The notes: generated by a model not told the origin, from the letters alone. DNA of 64,000 nucleotides from Coralloluteibacterium stylophorae (GCF_018122625.2 NZ_JAGQFT020000001.1:372001-436000); one strand, 5' to 3'; positions 17,073 to 26,110 are shown, counted from the first letter of the stretch. Numbers and translations are program-made.

Positions 17073-17564
17073 ATGGCGTCCATCCCCTCGTCTCCGCTGC
17101 GGCGCGCATCGGCGCTCGCGCTCGTCCTCGTGCTCTGCGGCTGCGACCTGCCGCGCGATCCCGCCGGCAGCACCGAACGCATCGTCGGCGGCACCCTGCG
17201 CATCGGCGTGGTGGATGCGCCGGGCTGGACCGATGCGGCGGCGCGGACGGGTGCGGAGGCGGACGCGGTGCGGCGCTTCGCCGCGACCCTCGGCGCGCGC
17301 CCGGTGTGGCGGGCGGGCAGCGAATCGCAGCTGATGCACGCGCTTCAGATCGCCGACGTCGACCTGGTGGTCGGCGCGATCGCCGCCGATTCGCCCTGGG
17401 ACCGCCGCGTCGGCATGAGCCGGCCCTTCCCCGCGAAGCGCTACGCCGCGGCGGATGCCGAGGTCTTCGTGCCCGCGCACGTGTGGGCGGTGCAGCCGGG
17501 CGAGAACCGCTTCCTGCTGCGGGTCGAGGCCTTCCTTGAGCAGGACCGGCAGGCGGCCCGGTGA
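17073..17564 (+). CDS. Short lipoprotein resembling half of a solute-binding domain
   Basis: 163 residues. A signal sequence ends at LVLCGC, a possible though imperfect lipobox. The pattern GGTLRIGVVDAPGWTD, followed by VVGAIAADSPWDRRVGMSRPF, is like the first lobe of family-3 periplasmic binding proteins (for example MltF-like), but the second lobe is mostly missing. The stop overlaps the GTG start of the cation transporter (GTGA), so the two are translationally coupled. I cannot assign a ligand. Confidence 0.65.
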   Translation: MASIPSSPLRRASALALVLVLCGCDLPRDPAGSTERIVGGTLRIGVVDAPGWTDAAARTGAEADAVRRFAATLGARPVWRAGSESQLMHALQIADVDLVVGAIAADSPWDRRVGMSRPFPAKRYAAADAEVFVPAHVWAVQPGENRFLLRVEAFLEQDRQAAR

Positions 17565-18517
17565 GGCCCATCGCCCCGTTCCACGCGCCGCCGGAGGTCG
17601 TCGCCCACGCCGCACGTGCGCGCCGGCTGCAGGGCTGGATGATCGCCTACAGCCTCACCGTGATCGCGACCATGGGCCTGGCCGCCGGCGAATCCCAGGC
17701 CATGCGCACCGCCTGGATCGAGGACATGCTGATGCTGGTGCCGCCGGTCGCCTTCCTGGTCGCCGACCGCCTCCGCCGCCGCCAGCCCGACGCGATCTTC
17801 CCCTTCGGCCGCTTCAGCGCGGTCAACGCCGCCTACCTGGTCAGCTCGTTCGCGCTGATCGCGGTGGGCGGGATCCTGCTCTACGAAGGCCTCTCGACGC
17901 TGGCACGCGGGGAGCGCCCGACGCTCGGCTCGGTGTTCGTCGGCGAGCGCCAGCTGTGGACGGGCTGGCTGATGTGGGCGGCCCTGCTGTGGGCGGTGGC
18001 GCCGGCGGTATGGCTGGGCCACAGGCTGCAGGGGCCGTCGATCGCCCTGCACGACCGCGCCCTCCACGGCAGCTCGGAGATGCTCAAGGCCGACTGGCAG
18101 ACGGGACTGGCCGCCGCGGTCGGCGTGCTCGGCATCGGCCTGGGCCTGTGGTGGATGGACGCGGCCGCGGCGATCTTCGTCTCGCTCAGCGTCATCCACG
18201 ACGGCGTGCGCAACAGCGGCCGCGCCTTCGGCGCGCTGATGGACCGGCGGCCGATGCAGATCGCCGACCACACCCGACCCGACGACCTGGTCGAGCGCTT
18301 CGAGGAGGCCCTGCGCCTGCTGCCGGGCGTGGCCGACGCCGAGGTGCGCCTGCGCGAGTCGGGCTGGCTGCTCCTGGGCGACGTGGTGATCGACACCCGC
18401 CCGGGGGTGAGCGAAGCCCAGGACGAGACGCTGTACCGGGAAACCGCCGCCTGCGCTGCGCGCATCAGCTGGCGCATCCACGATCCGAACGTGACCCTGC
18501 GCCATCCGCTGGCGTGA
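17561..18517 (+). CDS. Cation diffusion facilitator transporter
   Basis: 318 residues from a GTG start. About five to six membrane segments (for example VIATMGLAAG, MLMLVPPVAFLVA, VSSFALIAVGGILLYEG, LMWAALLWAVAPAVWLG). Acidic/His residues at TM2 (WIEDMLML) and TM5 (HGSSEMLKADW) are in the places of the CDF metal site. The C-terminal cytoplasmic domain is LPGVADAEVRLRESGWLLLGDVVIDT. Probably exports Zn2+, Fe2+ or a related divalent metal with proton exchange; the metal is not predictable. Confidence 0.8.
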   Translation: MRPIAPFHAPPEVVAHAARARRLQGWMIAYSLTVIATMGLAAGESQAMRTAWIEDMLMLVPPVAFLVADRLRRRQPDAIFPFGRFSAVNAAYLVSSFALIAVGGILLYEGLSTLARGERPTLGSVFVGERQLWTGWLMWAALLWAVAPAVWLGHRLQGPSIALHDRALHGSSEMLKADWQTGLAAAVGVLGIGLGLWWMDAAAAIFVSLSVIHDGVRNSGRAFGALMDRRPMQIADHTRPDDLVERFEEALRLLPGVADAEVRLRESGWLLLGDVVIDTRPGVSEAQDETLYRETAACAARISWRIHDPNVTLRHPLA

Positions 18518-18582
18518 GCGGTCGCGGCGTCGCCGGCCGGGGGCGTGCATCCGGTGCGCGAGACCCGCACGGCGCGGCGGCT

Positions 18583-18588
18583 TACAAT
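18583..18588 (+). promoter_or_regulatory. -10-like hexamer upstream of fpr
   Basis: TACAAT in GGCTTACAATGGG, 51 nt before the fpr start, is a near-consensus sigma-70 -10 element in a GC-rich surround. No good -35 lies 17 nt upstream. Confidence 0.4.
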
Positions 18589-18638
18589 GGGCGGCTTCCG
18601 GTCAGCCGTATCGCCGCCGGCCCAACCCAACGAGACCG

Positions 18639-19415
18639 ATGTCCGCATTCGATACCGAGCGCGTCCTCGCCGTCAGGCACTGGACCGACGCCTACTTCAG
18701 CTTCACCACGACCCGCAGCGCAGGCCTGCGCTTCGAGAACGGCCAGTTCGTGATGATCGGCCTGCCGGTCGACGGCCGCCCGCTGGTCCGCGCCTACTCG
18801 ATCGCCTCCGCCAACTGGGAGGAGGAGATGGAGTTCTTCAGCATCAAGGTGGCCGACGGTCCGCTGACCTCGCGCCTGCAGCACATCCAGCCCGGTAGCG
18901 AGATCCTGGTCAGCCGCAAGCCGACCGGCACGCTGCTGATCCACGACCTGCACAAGGGCCGCAACCTCTACCTGCTCGGCACCGGCACCGGGCTGGCGCC
19001 GTTCCTGGCGATCATCAAGGACCCGGAGACCTACGAGCGCTTCGAGCGCGTCGTCGTCTGCCACGGCGTGCGCCACGTCGCCGACCTCTGCTACCGCGAC
19101 TACATCCAGCACGAGCTGCAGGAACACGACCTGCTCGGCGAGATCCTCGCCGGCAAGCTGCTGTACTACCCGGCGGTGACGCGCGAGGACTTCGTGCACC
19201 GCGGCCGCCTGACCGAGCTGATGGCCAGCGGCGCGATGATGGAGCACCTCGGCATCGAGCCGCTGGATGCGGCCCACGACCGCGCCATGATCTGCGGTAG
19301 CCCGCAGATGCTCGCCGACTTCCGCGAGCTGCTCGACGCCCGCGGCTTCACCGCCTCGCCGCGGATCGGCACCCCGGCCGAGTACGTGTTCGAGCGCGCC
19401 TTCGTCGAGAAGTGA
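18639..19415 (+). CDS. fpr: Ferredoxin--NADP reductase
   Basis: 258 residues, the usual bacterial FPR size. FAD-binding motif RAYSIAS and the NADP-binding LLGTGTGLAPFLAI are present, as is the C-terminal EYVFERAFVEK, where the last aromatic and Glu/Lys end is typical of subclass-I/II bacterial FPRs. It passes electrons between NADPH and ferredoxin/flavodoxin, supporting Fe-S enzymes and oxidative-stress defence. Monocistronic with its own -10-like element. Confidence 0.92.
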   Translation: MSAFDTERVLAVRHWTDAYFSFTTTRSAGLRFENGQFVMIGLPVDGRPLVRAYSIASANWEEEMEFFSIKVADGPLTSRLQHIQPGSEILVSRKPTGTLLIHDLHKGRNLYLLGTGTGLAPFLAIIKDPETYERFERVVVCHGVRHVADLCYRDYIQHELQEHDLLGEILAGKLLYYPAVTREDFVHRGRLTELMASGAMMEHLGIEPLDAAHDRAMICGSPQMLADFRELLDARGFTASPRIGTPAEYVFERAFVEK

Positions 19416-19493
19416 GGCCGCGCGGCCTTCACGAACCCCGTCGCACCCTGCTGCGTCGAACGCGGTCGGGGCCTCCCCGCCGCGTCGCCATGA

Positions 19494-19682
<189 letters not shown>

Positions 19683-19690
19683 TGCATCCG

Positions 19691-19713
19691 ACGGCCCGCC
19701 TCGCGCGGGCCGT
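19691..19713. terminator. Bidirectional terminator hairpin
   Basis: ACGGCCCGC-CTCGC-GCGGGCCGT, perfect 9-bp stem, followed on the plus strand by TCTTCGT. It separates the small acidic gene from the convergent DUF2207 gene, 14 nt before that gene's stop. Confidence 0.7.
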
Positions 19714-19726
19714 TCTTCGTCCGGAC

Positions 19727-21475
19727 CTAGCGGCCGCCGCCTCCGCCGCCACCGCCCCCGCCGCCGGAGAAGCCGCCACCCCCGAAGGAACTGCTGCCCG
19801 GGCTGCTGCCGGGCGGCGTCGTCGCCGAGGCGATCTGCGACGACAGCGAGGCGCCCAGCGCACGTCCGATGTCCTGCGCGCTGGCGCCGATGAAGCCCGG
19901 CGCCAGCATCCACGACGAGCCGCTCAGCTCGCGCCGCGCCGCCGCCTCGCCCACCGCCTCGGTGAAGCGCGCGGTCCATGCTTCCTCGAGATCCAGCGCC
20001 AGCGCGTAGGGCAGCAGCGCCTGGTAGCGCCCGCCGTCGAGCGGCGGCTCGTTCCCGGGCAGGCCGAGCCTGGCCAGTTCCTCGCGCTCGGCCACGCGCA
20101 GGTAGAGCCGGAAGCCCTCGATCTCGTCGAGCAGCGCCCGCCCCTTCGCCGTCGGCGCACGCATCAGGATGCCGAACACCACGTTCAGCGCCACCAGCAG
20201 GAGCACGCCGGCGGCGATCAGGCCGATGCCGTGGCCGCCGCTGACGGCGAAGGCCAGCACCGCCGTCGCCAGGCTGGCGGCGATTCCGGCGAACAGCCAG
20301 CCTCCGTTGGCGCGCATGTAGGCGGGCCGGTAGCGCGCGTGCAGGGCACCGCCGTGCCCGGTCCTGGCCTCGTCCAGGAGGGCGGCGTTGTCCTGTCCGA
20401 TGGCGACCACGCGTCGGTCTTCCGCGAACATGGCGAGCACGGCGCGTTGCCCGGGATCGTCCGGGGGCCCGATGCGACCCTCGGCGGTGATCTCCAGCCG
20501 CCAGGGTTCCTTGCCGGCGATGTCGTGGTGGATGCGCAGGAACCCGTCCACCGCGAGCTGCACGACATCCGCGGTGAAGGCGGCATCGTCGTAGGCGATC
20601 TTCGTCATGAAACGCACGCCGCCGGCGGTATGGCCGGCGGGCGGCTCGTAGCGCGGGATGATCGTCCCCGGCCGCGGGTCGCGGCCGTGGCGCAGCCAGC
20701 CGACCAGGTACATCGCCAGCACCCCGGCCAGCCCCAGGCCGATGACGATGAGGCCGAGGTTGTCGCGCAGCAGCCAGGCCACCCGCTGCGCCTGCGACGG
20801 TGCGGCGACGAGCCCCTTCGGGAAGGCGACCACCGCGGTCATGCCTTCCTCCGGGGCCAGGCCGCGGGTGCTCTCCACCAGGGCGCCGTCGGCGCGGGTC
20901 TCCACCCTCGCCTCGCGCCCGCGTGCGCCGTAGGCGCCGGTGTAGGCCTCGGCGGCGATGGCATCGGCGCCGGGCGCCGAGGGCAGCGTGATCCGCGCCG
21001 ACGCCGCCTCGATCGGCAGCGCCCAGCCGTTGCCGGTGACGTTCCAGTACAGCTCGTCGTGGTCGTCGAAGAAGCCGAGCTGGCGCGTGGTCCGGTAGCG
21101 CAGGGTGTAGCGGATCGTGGCCGGCACATCGAGCAGGGCGTCGTCGCCGGTGTTGATGCGCACGCCGTTGGCGCGGTCCTCGGTGAAGAAGGGTTCCGGA
21201 CGCCCGTCGCGCTCCACCCCGAGCACCTCGAATCCGACCGCTACGCGGTTGCCGAGGCGGTCGCGGTAGCGGGTCGGGAACTCGCGGTAGATGCCGCGGC
21301 GGATCGCGCTGCCCTCCGCGCGCACGGTGATGGTCTCGATGACCTCGAGGCTGCCGTCGGCCAGGACCTGCACGTCCTGGTCGAAGGCGAGCACCCGCTC
21401 GCGCGCGCCGGCGGCGCAGGCCAGGCAGGCGAGCACGGCGGCCAGGAGCAGGCGGAACGACAGGCTGCGGCTCAT
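19727..21475 (-). CDS. DUF2207 membrane protein
   Basis: 582 residues. A signal peptide (LLLAAVLACLACAAGA) is followed by the DUF2207 beta-rich domain with VLADGSLEVIETITVRAEG and RRGIYREFPTRYRD. Membrane segments follow (LIVIGLGLAGVLAMYLVGWL and two near residues 420-470). The C-terminus is a run of glycine and serine (SFGGGGFSGGGG), as often in the family. It overlaps the LemA gene by 4 nt (ATGA); LemA-DUF2207 pairs are common, function not settled. Confidence 0.88.
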   Translation of the reverse strand: MSRSLSFRLLLAAVLACLACAAGARERVLAFDQDVQVLADGSLEVIETITVRAEGSAIRRGIYREFPTRYRDRLGNRVAVGFEVLGVERDGRPEPFFTEDRANGVRINTGDDALLDVPATIRYTLRYRTTRQLGFFDDHDELYWNVTGNGWALPIEAASARITLPSAPGADAIAAEAYTGAYGARGREARVETRADGALVESTRGLAPEEGMTAVVAFPKGLVAAPSQAQRVAWLLRDNLGLIVIGLGLAGVLAMYLVGWLRHGRDPRPGTIIPRYEPPAGHTAGGVRFMTKIAYDDAAFTADVVQLAVDGFLRIHHDIAGKEPWRLEITAEGRIGPPDDPGQRAVLAMFAEDRRVVAIGQDNAALLDEARTGHGGALHARYRPAYMRANGGWLFAGIAASLATAVLAFAVSGGHGIGLIAAGVLLLVALNVVFGILMRAPTAKGRALLDEIEGFRLYLRVAEREELARLGLPGNEPPLDGGRYQALLPYALALDLEEAWTARFTEAVGEAAARRELSGSSWMLAPGFIGASAQDIGRALGASLSSQIASATTPPGSSPGSSSFGGGGFSGGGGGGGGGGGR

Positions 21476-22032
21476 CGGGTCGCCTCCACGACGGGAGCGG
21501 CGCGGGCCGCGGGATCGGGTTCGTAGAACTCGGCCGCGCGGACGCCGGCGGCGGTGGCGACGATGCGGTCCGGCACGCGCTGCACGCCGTCGTTGAGATC
21601 GCGCACGGCGCCGTTGTAGAAGCGGCGCGCGTACTGCAGCTGCTCCTCGATCCCCACCAGGTCGCGCTGCAGCTGCGCGAAGTTGGCGCTGGCGTCGAGG
21701 TCCGGATAGGCCTCGCGCAGGGCGAGCAGCCGCGCCAGCGAGCGCCCCAGCGCGTCTTCGATCGCAGCCAGCTCCGGCGGCCGGGAGCTGGCCAGCGCCT
21801 GCGCGCGCAGCGCAGTCGCCGCCTCGATGGTGGCCCGCTCGTGCGCCGCGTGGCCGCGCACGGCCTCCACCAGCATCGGCACCAGGTCGTGCCGCCGGGT
21901 CAGCTGCACGTCGATGTCGGCCCAGGCCGAGCGCACCCGGTTGCGCAGGCGCACCAGGCGGTTGAACACCACGACGGCCCAGAGCGCGGCGAGCGCCACT
22001 GCCGTCACTGCAATCCACGGTCCTGCCTGCAT
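21472..22032 (-). CDS. lemA: LemA family protein
   Basis: 186 residues. One N-terminal membrane segment (WIAVTAVALAALWAVVVF) and then long helices: NRVRSAWADIDVQLTRRHDLVPMLVEAV, the LemA family signature, and QLQRDLVGIEEQLQYARRFYNGAVRDLN. The cytoplasmic helical bundle sits on the inner membrane. Not to be mixed up with the LemA/GacS sensor kinase. Co-transcribed with the DUF2207 gene. Confidence 0.9.
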   Translation of the reverse strand: MQAGPWIAVTAVALAALWAVVVFNRLVRLRNRVRSAWADIDVQLTRRHDLVPMLVEAVRGHAAHERATIEAATALRAQALASSRPPELAAIEDALGRSLARLLALREAYPDLDASANFAQLQRDLVGIEEQLQYARRFYNGAVRDLNDGVQRVPDRIVATAAGVRAAEFYEPDPAARAAPVVEATR

Positions 22033-22125
22033 GCGTTCCCCGCGCGCATCGACGGCCGCGGGCCGTCCGGAACCGGCGAGTGTCGCATCAGCGGGAGCGA
22101 CCGGCTCCACACCGCGGCCACCCGA

Positions 22126-22147
22126 ATGGTGTAAAAATGGACACCAT
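22126..22147. promoter_or_regulatory. Candidate LexA2 operator (inverted repeat over the lexA2 start)
   Basis: ATGGTGT (22126-22132), 8-nt spacer, ACACCAT (22141-22147): perfect 7-bp arms. It covers both possible lexA2 start codons, so binding would block initiation, which fits LexA self-repression. It differs from the E. coli SOS box. That LexA2 binds it is inference. Confidence 0.5.
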
Positions 22148-22808
22148 GGACACCCCCACCGACCGCCAGCAGGCCATCCTCGACCACCTCGCCGCCTGCC
22201 TCGCCGCGGATGGGCGCCCGCCCACCCTGGCGGAGCTGGCGCGGGCCTTCGGCATCCTTCCCAATGCCGCGCGCAAGCACCTGCAGGCGCTGGAGGCCAA
22301 GGGCTGGATCGAGCTCGCCGCCGGCAAGGCGCGGGGGATCCGGCTGCTGGGCGGCAGGGCGCCCTCGCCGTCGTCCAGCGGGGCGAGCGCGGCGCGCGCA
22401 CCGCGGCTGCGTGCCCTGCCCGGCGGCCTGAGCCTGCCCCTGGTCGGCCGCGTCGCCGCCGGCAGTCCGATCCTCTCCGAAGGCAACATCGAGGCGCACT
22501 TCGGCCTCGATCCCGCGCTGTTCCGGCCGCGCCCGCACTTCCTGCTGCGGGTCGAGGGCCAGAGCATGACCGGCGCCGGCATCCTCGACGGCGACCTCAT
22601 CGCCGTGCACCGCACCCCGGTGGCCGACAGCGGCCGCATCGTGGTGGCCCGCGTCGAGGGCGAAATCACCGTCAAGCGCCTGGACGCCAGCCCGGCGCGG
22701 ATCCGGCTGCTGTCGGAGAACCCCGCCTTCGCCCCCATCGAGATCGGCCGCGACGTCTCGGACTTTGCGATCGAGGGCCTGTATGTCGGTGCCATCCGCC
22801 GCACCTGA
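22137..22808 (+). CDS. lexA2: LexA-type SOS repressor (LexA2)
   Basis: 223 residues. The N-terminal winged helix reads PPTLAELARAFGILPNAARKHLQAL. The S24 peptidase half has the Ala-Gly self-cleavage site in GRVAAGSPI, the catalytic Ser in VEGQSMTGAGILDGD and the catalytic Lys in EITVKRL. It should represses SOS genes until RecA filaments trigger self-cleavage. Two close ATGs (22137, 22146) are possible and neither has a Shine-Dalgarno, so the message may be leaderless. A second, canonical LexA is expected elsewhere. Upstream of imuA-imuB-dnaE2 in the classic cassette order. Confidence 0.85.
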   Translation: MDTMDTPTDRQQAILDHLAACLAADGRPPTLAELARAFGILPNAARKHLQALEAKGWIELAAGKARGIRLLGGRAPSPSSSGASAARAPRLRALPGGLSLPLVGRVAAGSPILSEGNIEAHFGLDPALFRPRPHFLLRVEGQSMTGAGILDGDLIAVHRTPVADSGRIVVARVEGEITVKRLDASPARIRLLSENPAFAPIEIGRDVSDFAIEGLYVGAIRRT

Positions 22809-23130
22809 GGCCGTCATGCGCATTCCCGCCTTCCCCCGCCCCTTCGCCGGAGCGGCCCCAGCTGCGATCTGTGGGAGGGGCTTCAGCCCCGACGGGCGTC
22901 CCGGCCGGGGTGCACCCGTCGCGGCCGGAGCCGCGCCTGCAGGGGCGCGAGCCACATCCGGAGAGCCCCCCCGGGCGCGACAGACTTCCGCCGGAGCGGC
23001 CTCGGCCGCGGTCGGCTCGGCCCGCTCCGGGCAGGCGTCGGGGCTGAAGCCCCTCCCACAGGGGAGGCTCGCGGCCGGAGCCGCGCCTGCGCGGGACCAG
23101 GCCGCGCCTGCGACCGGGGGCGCCTGAGCC
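22809..23130. repeat. Intergenic repeat region between lexA2 and imuA
   Basis: 322 nt without a convincing gene. It holds REP-like palindromes: GTGGGAGGGGCTTCAGCCCC (from 22871) and its inverse GGGGCTGAAGCCCCTCCCAC (ending near 23060), with GGAGC/GGCCGCG-rich fragments between. The frame stays open by chance (spurious peptides such as GLKPLPQG). In other genomes lexA2 and imuA are close, so this looks like an insertion into the operon. Confidence 0.75.
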
Positions 23131-23754
23131 ATGGGTGCCGTCGTCTCCCTCTCCGCTGCGCTCGGCGACGGCCGGCTGTACCGTGCCGGCAGGCCGCTGG
23201 CGCGGACCACCGAGGCGGTGGCCAGCGGGCTGGACGTGCTCGACGCCGCCCTGCCCTGGGGCGGTTTCCCGCGCGCGGCGCTGACCGAGCTGCTGCTGCC
23301 GGCCGACGGCATCGGCGAACTCGGCCTGCTGCTGCCGGCCCTGCGCAGGATCGCCCGCCGCGAGCGCATCGCCTTCGTCGCGCCGCCGTGGATCCCCTAT
23401 GCCCCGGCGCTGGCCGAGGCCGGCCTGCCGCTGGAGCGCCTGACCTGGGTCGACGCGCCGCCGCCGCGCGCGGCCTGGGCCAGCGAGCAATGCCTGCGCG
23501 CCGGCTGCTTCGGCGCGGTCCTGGGCTGGGTCGGCAGCGGCGACGACCGCGTCATGCGCCGCCTGCAGGTCGCCGCCACCGACGGCAGCGCGCTCGGCAT
23601 CGCCCTGCGCCCGCTGCGGCATGCGCGCAACCCGAGTCCGGCCGCCCTGCGCCTGGCACTGGCGGCGCAGGGCGACGGGCTGGAGATCCGCGTGCTCAAG
23701 TGCCGCGGCGCCGTGGCCCCCAGCCAGCCGCTGCACGCGGCGCGTGCGCATTGA
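23131..23754 (+). CDS. imuA: Translesion synthesis-associated protein ImuA
   Basis: 207 residues. A RecA/SulA-like fold is suggested by SGLDVLDAALPWGGFPRAALTELLLP and the later IAFVAPPWIPYAPALAEAG and QCLRAGCFGAVLGWV. ImuA works with ImuB and DnaE2 in error-prone bypass of DNA damage, and is essential for damage-induced mutagenesis where tested. The stop at 23754 lies 7 nt before the imuB start, so they are co-translated. Confidence 0.85.
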   Translation: MGAVVSLSAALGDGRLYRAGRPLARTTEAVASGLDVLDAALPWGGFPRAALTELLLPADGIGELGLLLPALRRIARRERIAFVAPPWIPYAPALAEAGLPLERLTWVDAPPPRAAWASEQCLRAGCFGAVLGWVGSGDDRVMRRLQVAATDGSALGIALRPLRHARNPSPAALRLALAAQGDGLEIRVLKCRGAVAPSQPLHAARAH

Positions 23755-23761
23755 GCCGGCG

Positions 23762-25423
23762 ATGCTCTGGGCCTGTCTCCATCTCCCCGCGCTGGCGGTC
23801 GAGGCGGTCTTCGCCGACCGCGACGACCACGCGCCGCGCGCGGTCCACGACCCGGCGCACCGGCACCGCCGCCTGGTCGGGACCGATCCGGCGGCGCAGG
23901 CGCTCGGCATCCATCCCGGCCTGACCAGCGCCACCGCCCGCGCGCTCGCCGCCGACCTCGCCGTCCGCCCGCGCGATCCCGCCGCCGAGCGCGCCTGCCT
24001 GACCACGGCCGCGGCGATGGCCTACGCCTTCAGCGGCCAGGTCGCCATCGCCCTGCCGGACGCGGTGCTGCTCGAGGTCGGCGCCAGCCTGCGCCTGTTC
24101 GGCGGCTGGACGGCGATCGACGCCGGCCTGCGCGAGGGGCTGTCGCGGCTCGGGCATGCGCACCGGATCGCGGTGGCGCCGACGCCGGCCGCCGCGCACG
24201 CCTTCGCCAGCCTGGAGGACGGCCGCCATCTCGGCGACCGCAGAGCGCTCGCGGCGGCCCTGCGCACGCTGCCGCTGGAGGCCGCCGGCCTGCCCGTCGA
24301 GGCCACCGCCCTGCTCGCCCGCGCCGGCCTGCGCCGGCTGGGCGAGGTGCTGGCGCTGCCGCGCGCCGACCTGCTGCGCCGAGTCGGCAAGCCGGTCGGC
24401 CTGCACCTGGACCGCCTGTGCGGACGCGCCGAGGACATCCGCACGCTGTACCGCCCGCCGGACCGCTTCGAGCGCGGGATGGAGTTCGAATACGGCATCG
24501 CCGACAGCGGCGCGCTGCTGTTCCCGCTCAGGCGGCTGGTCGACGCGCTCGCTGCGTTCCTGTCGGCCCGCGACGGCGGGGTGTCGCGCTTCGTGCTGCG
24601 GTTCGTGCACGAGGGCGCGCCGCGGACCGAGCTCGCCGTCGGCCTGCGCAAGCCCATGCGCGCCTCCCAGGCGCTGTTCGACGCCGCCCGCGGCCGGCTC
24701 GAGCGCCATGCCCTGGCCGCGCCCGCGCACGGGCTGCAGCTGGTCGCCGAGCACCTGCCGCCGTTCATGCCCGAACTGCGCGACCTGTTCGAGGCCGGCA
24801 GCCGCGGCGCGCTCGACCACGACGCCCTGGTCGAGCACCTGCGCGCACGCCTCGGCGACGACAGCGTGCGCAGCCTGGCGGTGGCCGCCGACCACCGCCC
24901 GGAACGCGCCTGGCGGGTGCTGGAGCCAGGCGAGACCACCCGCAGGCCGGCTGCGCCGTCGCGTCGGCGCAGGCCCGCGCGCGCCCTGCCGACGGAAGCG
25001 CACGACACACCGGCCGCGCTGCAGCGTGCATCGGAACCGGCATCCGCCACAGCAGCGGATGCGCGAACGGAGCCGGCATCGCCCTCGCCGCCGCGACGCC
25101 ACCACGAGGCAACCAGTCTCCACCTGCTCCCGCCGGCGCGCCCCCACGGCTTCCTGCCCCACCCGGCCAACGATGCCCACGGGGCGCGCGTCCACTCCGC
25201 GCCGGTCGCGCGCCGGCCGCTGTGGCTGCTGCCCGAGCCGGTCCCGCTGCGCGCCCGCATCGTGCGCCTCGTCGGCGGCAGCGAACGCATCGAGAGCGGC
25301 TGGTGGGACGACGCCGACGCCCGCCGCGACTACGTCGCCGCCGACCTCGACACCGGCCAGCGCGCCTGGCTCTACCGCGAGGCCGGCGGCGAGGGCTGGA
25401 TGCTGCATGGGTGGTTCGCATGA
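23762..25423 (+). CDS. imuB: ImuB, Y-family polymerase-like mutasome hub
   Basis: 553 residues starting MLWACLHLPALAVEAVF. It has a Y-family polymerase fold, but the usual acidic catalytic residues are not at their places, as in other ImuB proteins, which tether DnaE2 to the beta clamp rather than polymerise. A long low-complexity Arg/Pro/Ala linker (about residues 390-460) precedes the C-terminal part (RIESGWWDDADARRDYVAAD and WMLHGWF). An in-frame GTG at 23744 that overlaps imuA is an alternative start. Confidence 0.85.
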   Translation: MLWACLHLPALAVEAVFADRDDHAPRAVHDPAHRHRRLVGTDPAAQALGIHPGLTSATARALAADLAVRPRDPAAERACLTTAAAMAYAFSGQVAIALPDAVLLEVGASLRLFGGWTAIDAGLREGLSRLGHAHRIAVAPTPAAAHAFASLEDGRHLGDRRALAAALRTLPLEAAGLPVEATALLARAGLRRLGEVLALPRADLLRRVGKPVGLHLDRLCGRAEDIRTLYRPPDRFERGMEFEYGIADSGALLFPLRRLVDALAAFLSARDGGVSRFVLRFVHEGAPRTELAVGLRKPMRASQALFDAARGRLERHALAAPAHGLQLVAEHLPPFMPELRDLFEAGSRGALDHDALVEHLRARLGDDSVRSLAVAADHRPERAWRVLEPGETTRRPAAPSRRRRPARALPTEAHDTPAALQRASEPASATAADARTEPASPSPPRRHHEATSLHLLPPARPHGFLPHPANDAHGARVHSAPVARRPLWLLPEPVPLRARIVRLVGGSERIESGWWDDADARRDYVAADLDTGQRAWLYREAGGEGWMLHGWFA

Positions 25424-25534
25424 GCGGGTCGTGGCTGTTCGCCCGCTCCTGCGAGGCATGGCACAGGCGGCCCGCGCCCGATCCACTGTTGGATCGACGG
25501 CAGCCGCAACGGCTTCCGAAGCGCTGCGGGCTCC

Positions 25535-25591
25535 GGGTCACTTCTTCTTTGCTTGCCCAAAAAAGAAGTAACCAAGAAGAAAGGGCACCCC
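25535..25591. repeat. Dispersed intergenic element with CTTCTTCTTTG/CCAAGAAGAAAG arms
   Basis: GGGTCACTTCTTCTTTGCTT begins here; TGCCCAAAAAAGAAG and then AACCAAGAAGAAAGGGCACC complete it. The halves are imperfectly inverted (CTTCTTCTTTG against CAAGAAGAAAG) and flank an A-run, so it can form a hairpin. I recognise it as a repeat common between genes in Xanthomonadaceae and relatives. It is strikingly AT-rich compared with the surrounding DNA. Confidence 0.6.
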
Positions 25592-25723
25592 GGGCGGCCC
25601 GCCCTCCGGTGCTCCGCACCTGCGGGTGCGCGGGCGCCTTCCGGGCGTCCCTGCCCGCGCCCGCTGCGCGGCTGATCCTCCAGGCGTCCGCCGTGCCTCA
25701 CGGGGACCGGGAACGGCAACGGC

Positions 25724-26110
25724 AACAGCAACCGCAACGGCCGGTGACCTGTGCCGGGGCCGGCGCGGTGCGGCAGCGGGGCCTGCACGAGCGATCGCAG
25801 GCGACTCGAAGCGTCCGCCTCGATTCGGTCACGTGGCACCGTGCGGGCTTGGTCACCGATTCCCCCGGTGCGGTCGCGGCTGAAGCCGCTCCTACAGGGG
25901 ATGGCCAAGCGCCTCACCGGGAACCGCAACAGCAACCGCAACGGCCGGTGACCTGTGCCGGGGCCGGCGCGGTGCGGCAGCGGGGCCTGCACGAGCGATC
26001 GCAGGCGACCGGAAGCGCCCGCCTCGAACCGGGCATGCCGCGTCGCCAGGACCACGTCACGCGACACCCCGCTGCGCTCGCGGCTGAAGCCGCTCCTGCA
26101 GGCGACGACC
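25724..26110. repeat. 204-bp tandem duplication upstream of dnaE2
   Basis: The block that opens with AACAGCAACCGCAACGGCCG is repeated 204 nt later (25724 and 25928). The first 85 nt are almost identical between copies (GGTGACCTGTGCCGGGGCCG and on through CGAGCGATCGCAGGCGA), the rest diverges. Each copy ends in a REP palindrome, GCGGCTGAAGCCGCTCCT (near 25876 and 26083). Together with 25424-25723 it makes a 743-nt gap between imuB and the conserved part of dnaE2 that I judge non-coding. Confidence 0.75.

Noticed and set aside
22809-23127. Short proteins with GLKPLPQG or GFSPDG text
   Set aside because: These readings derive from REP palindromes and occur on both strands in all frames.
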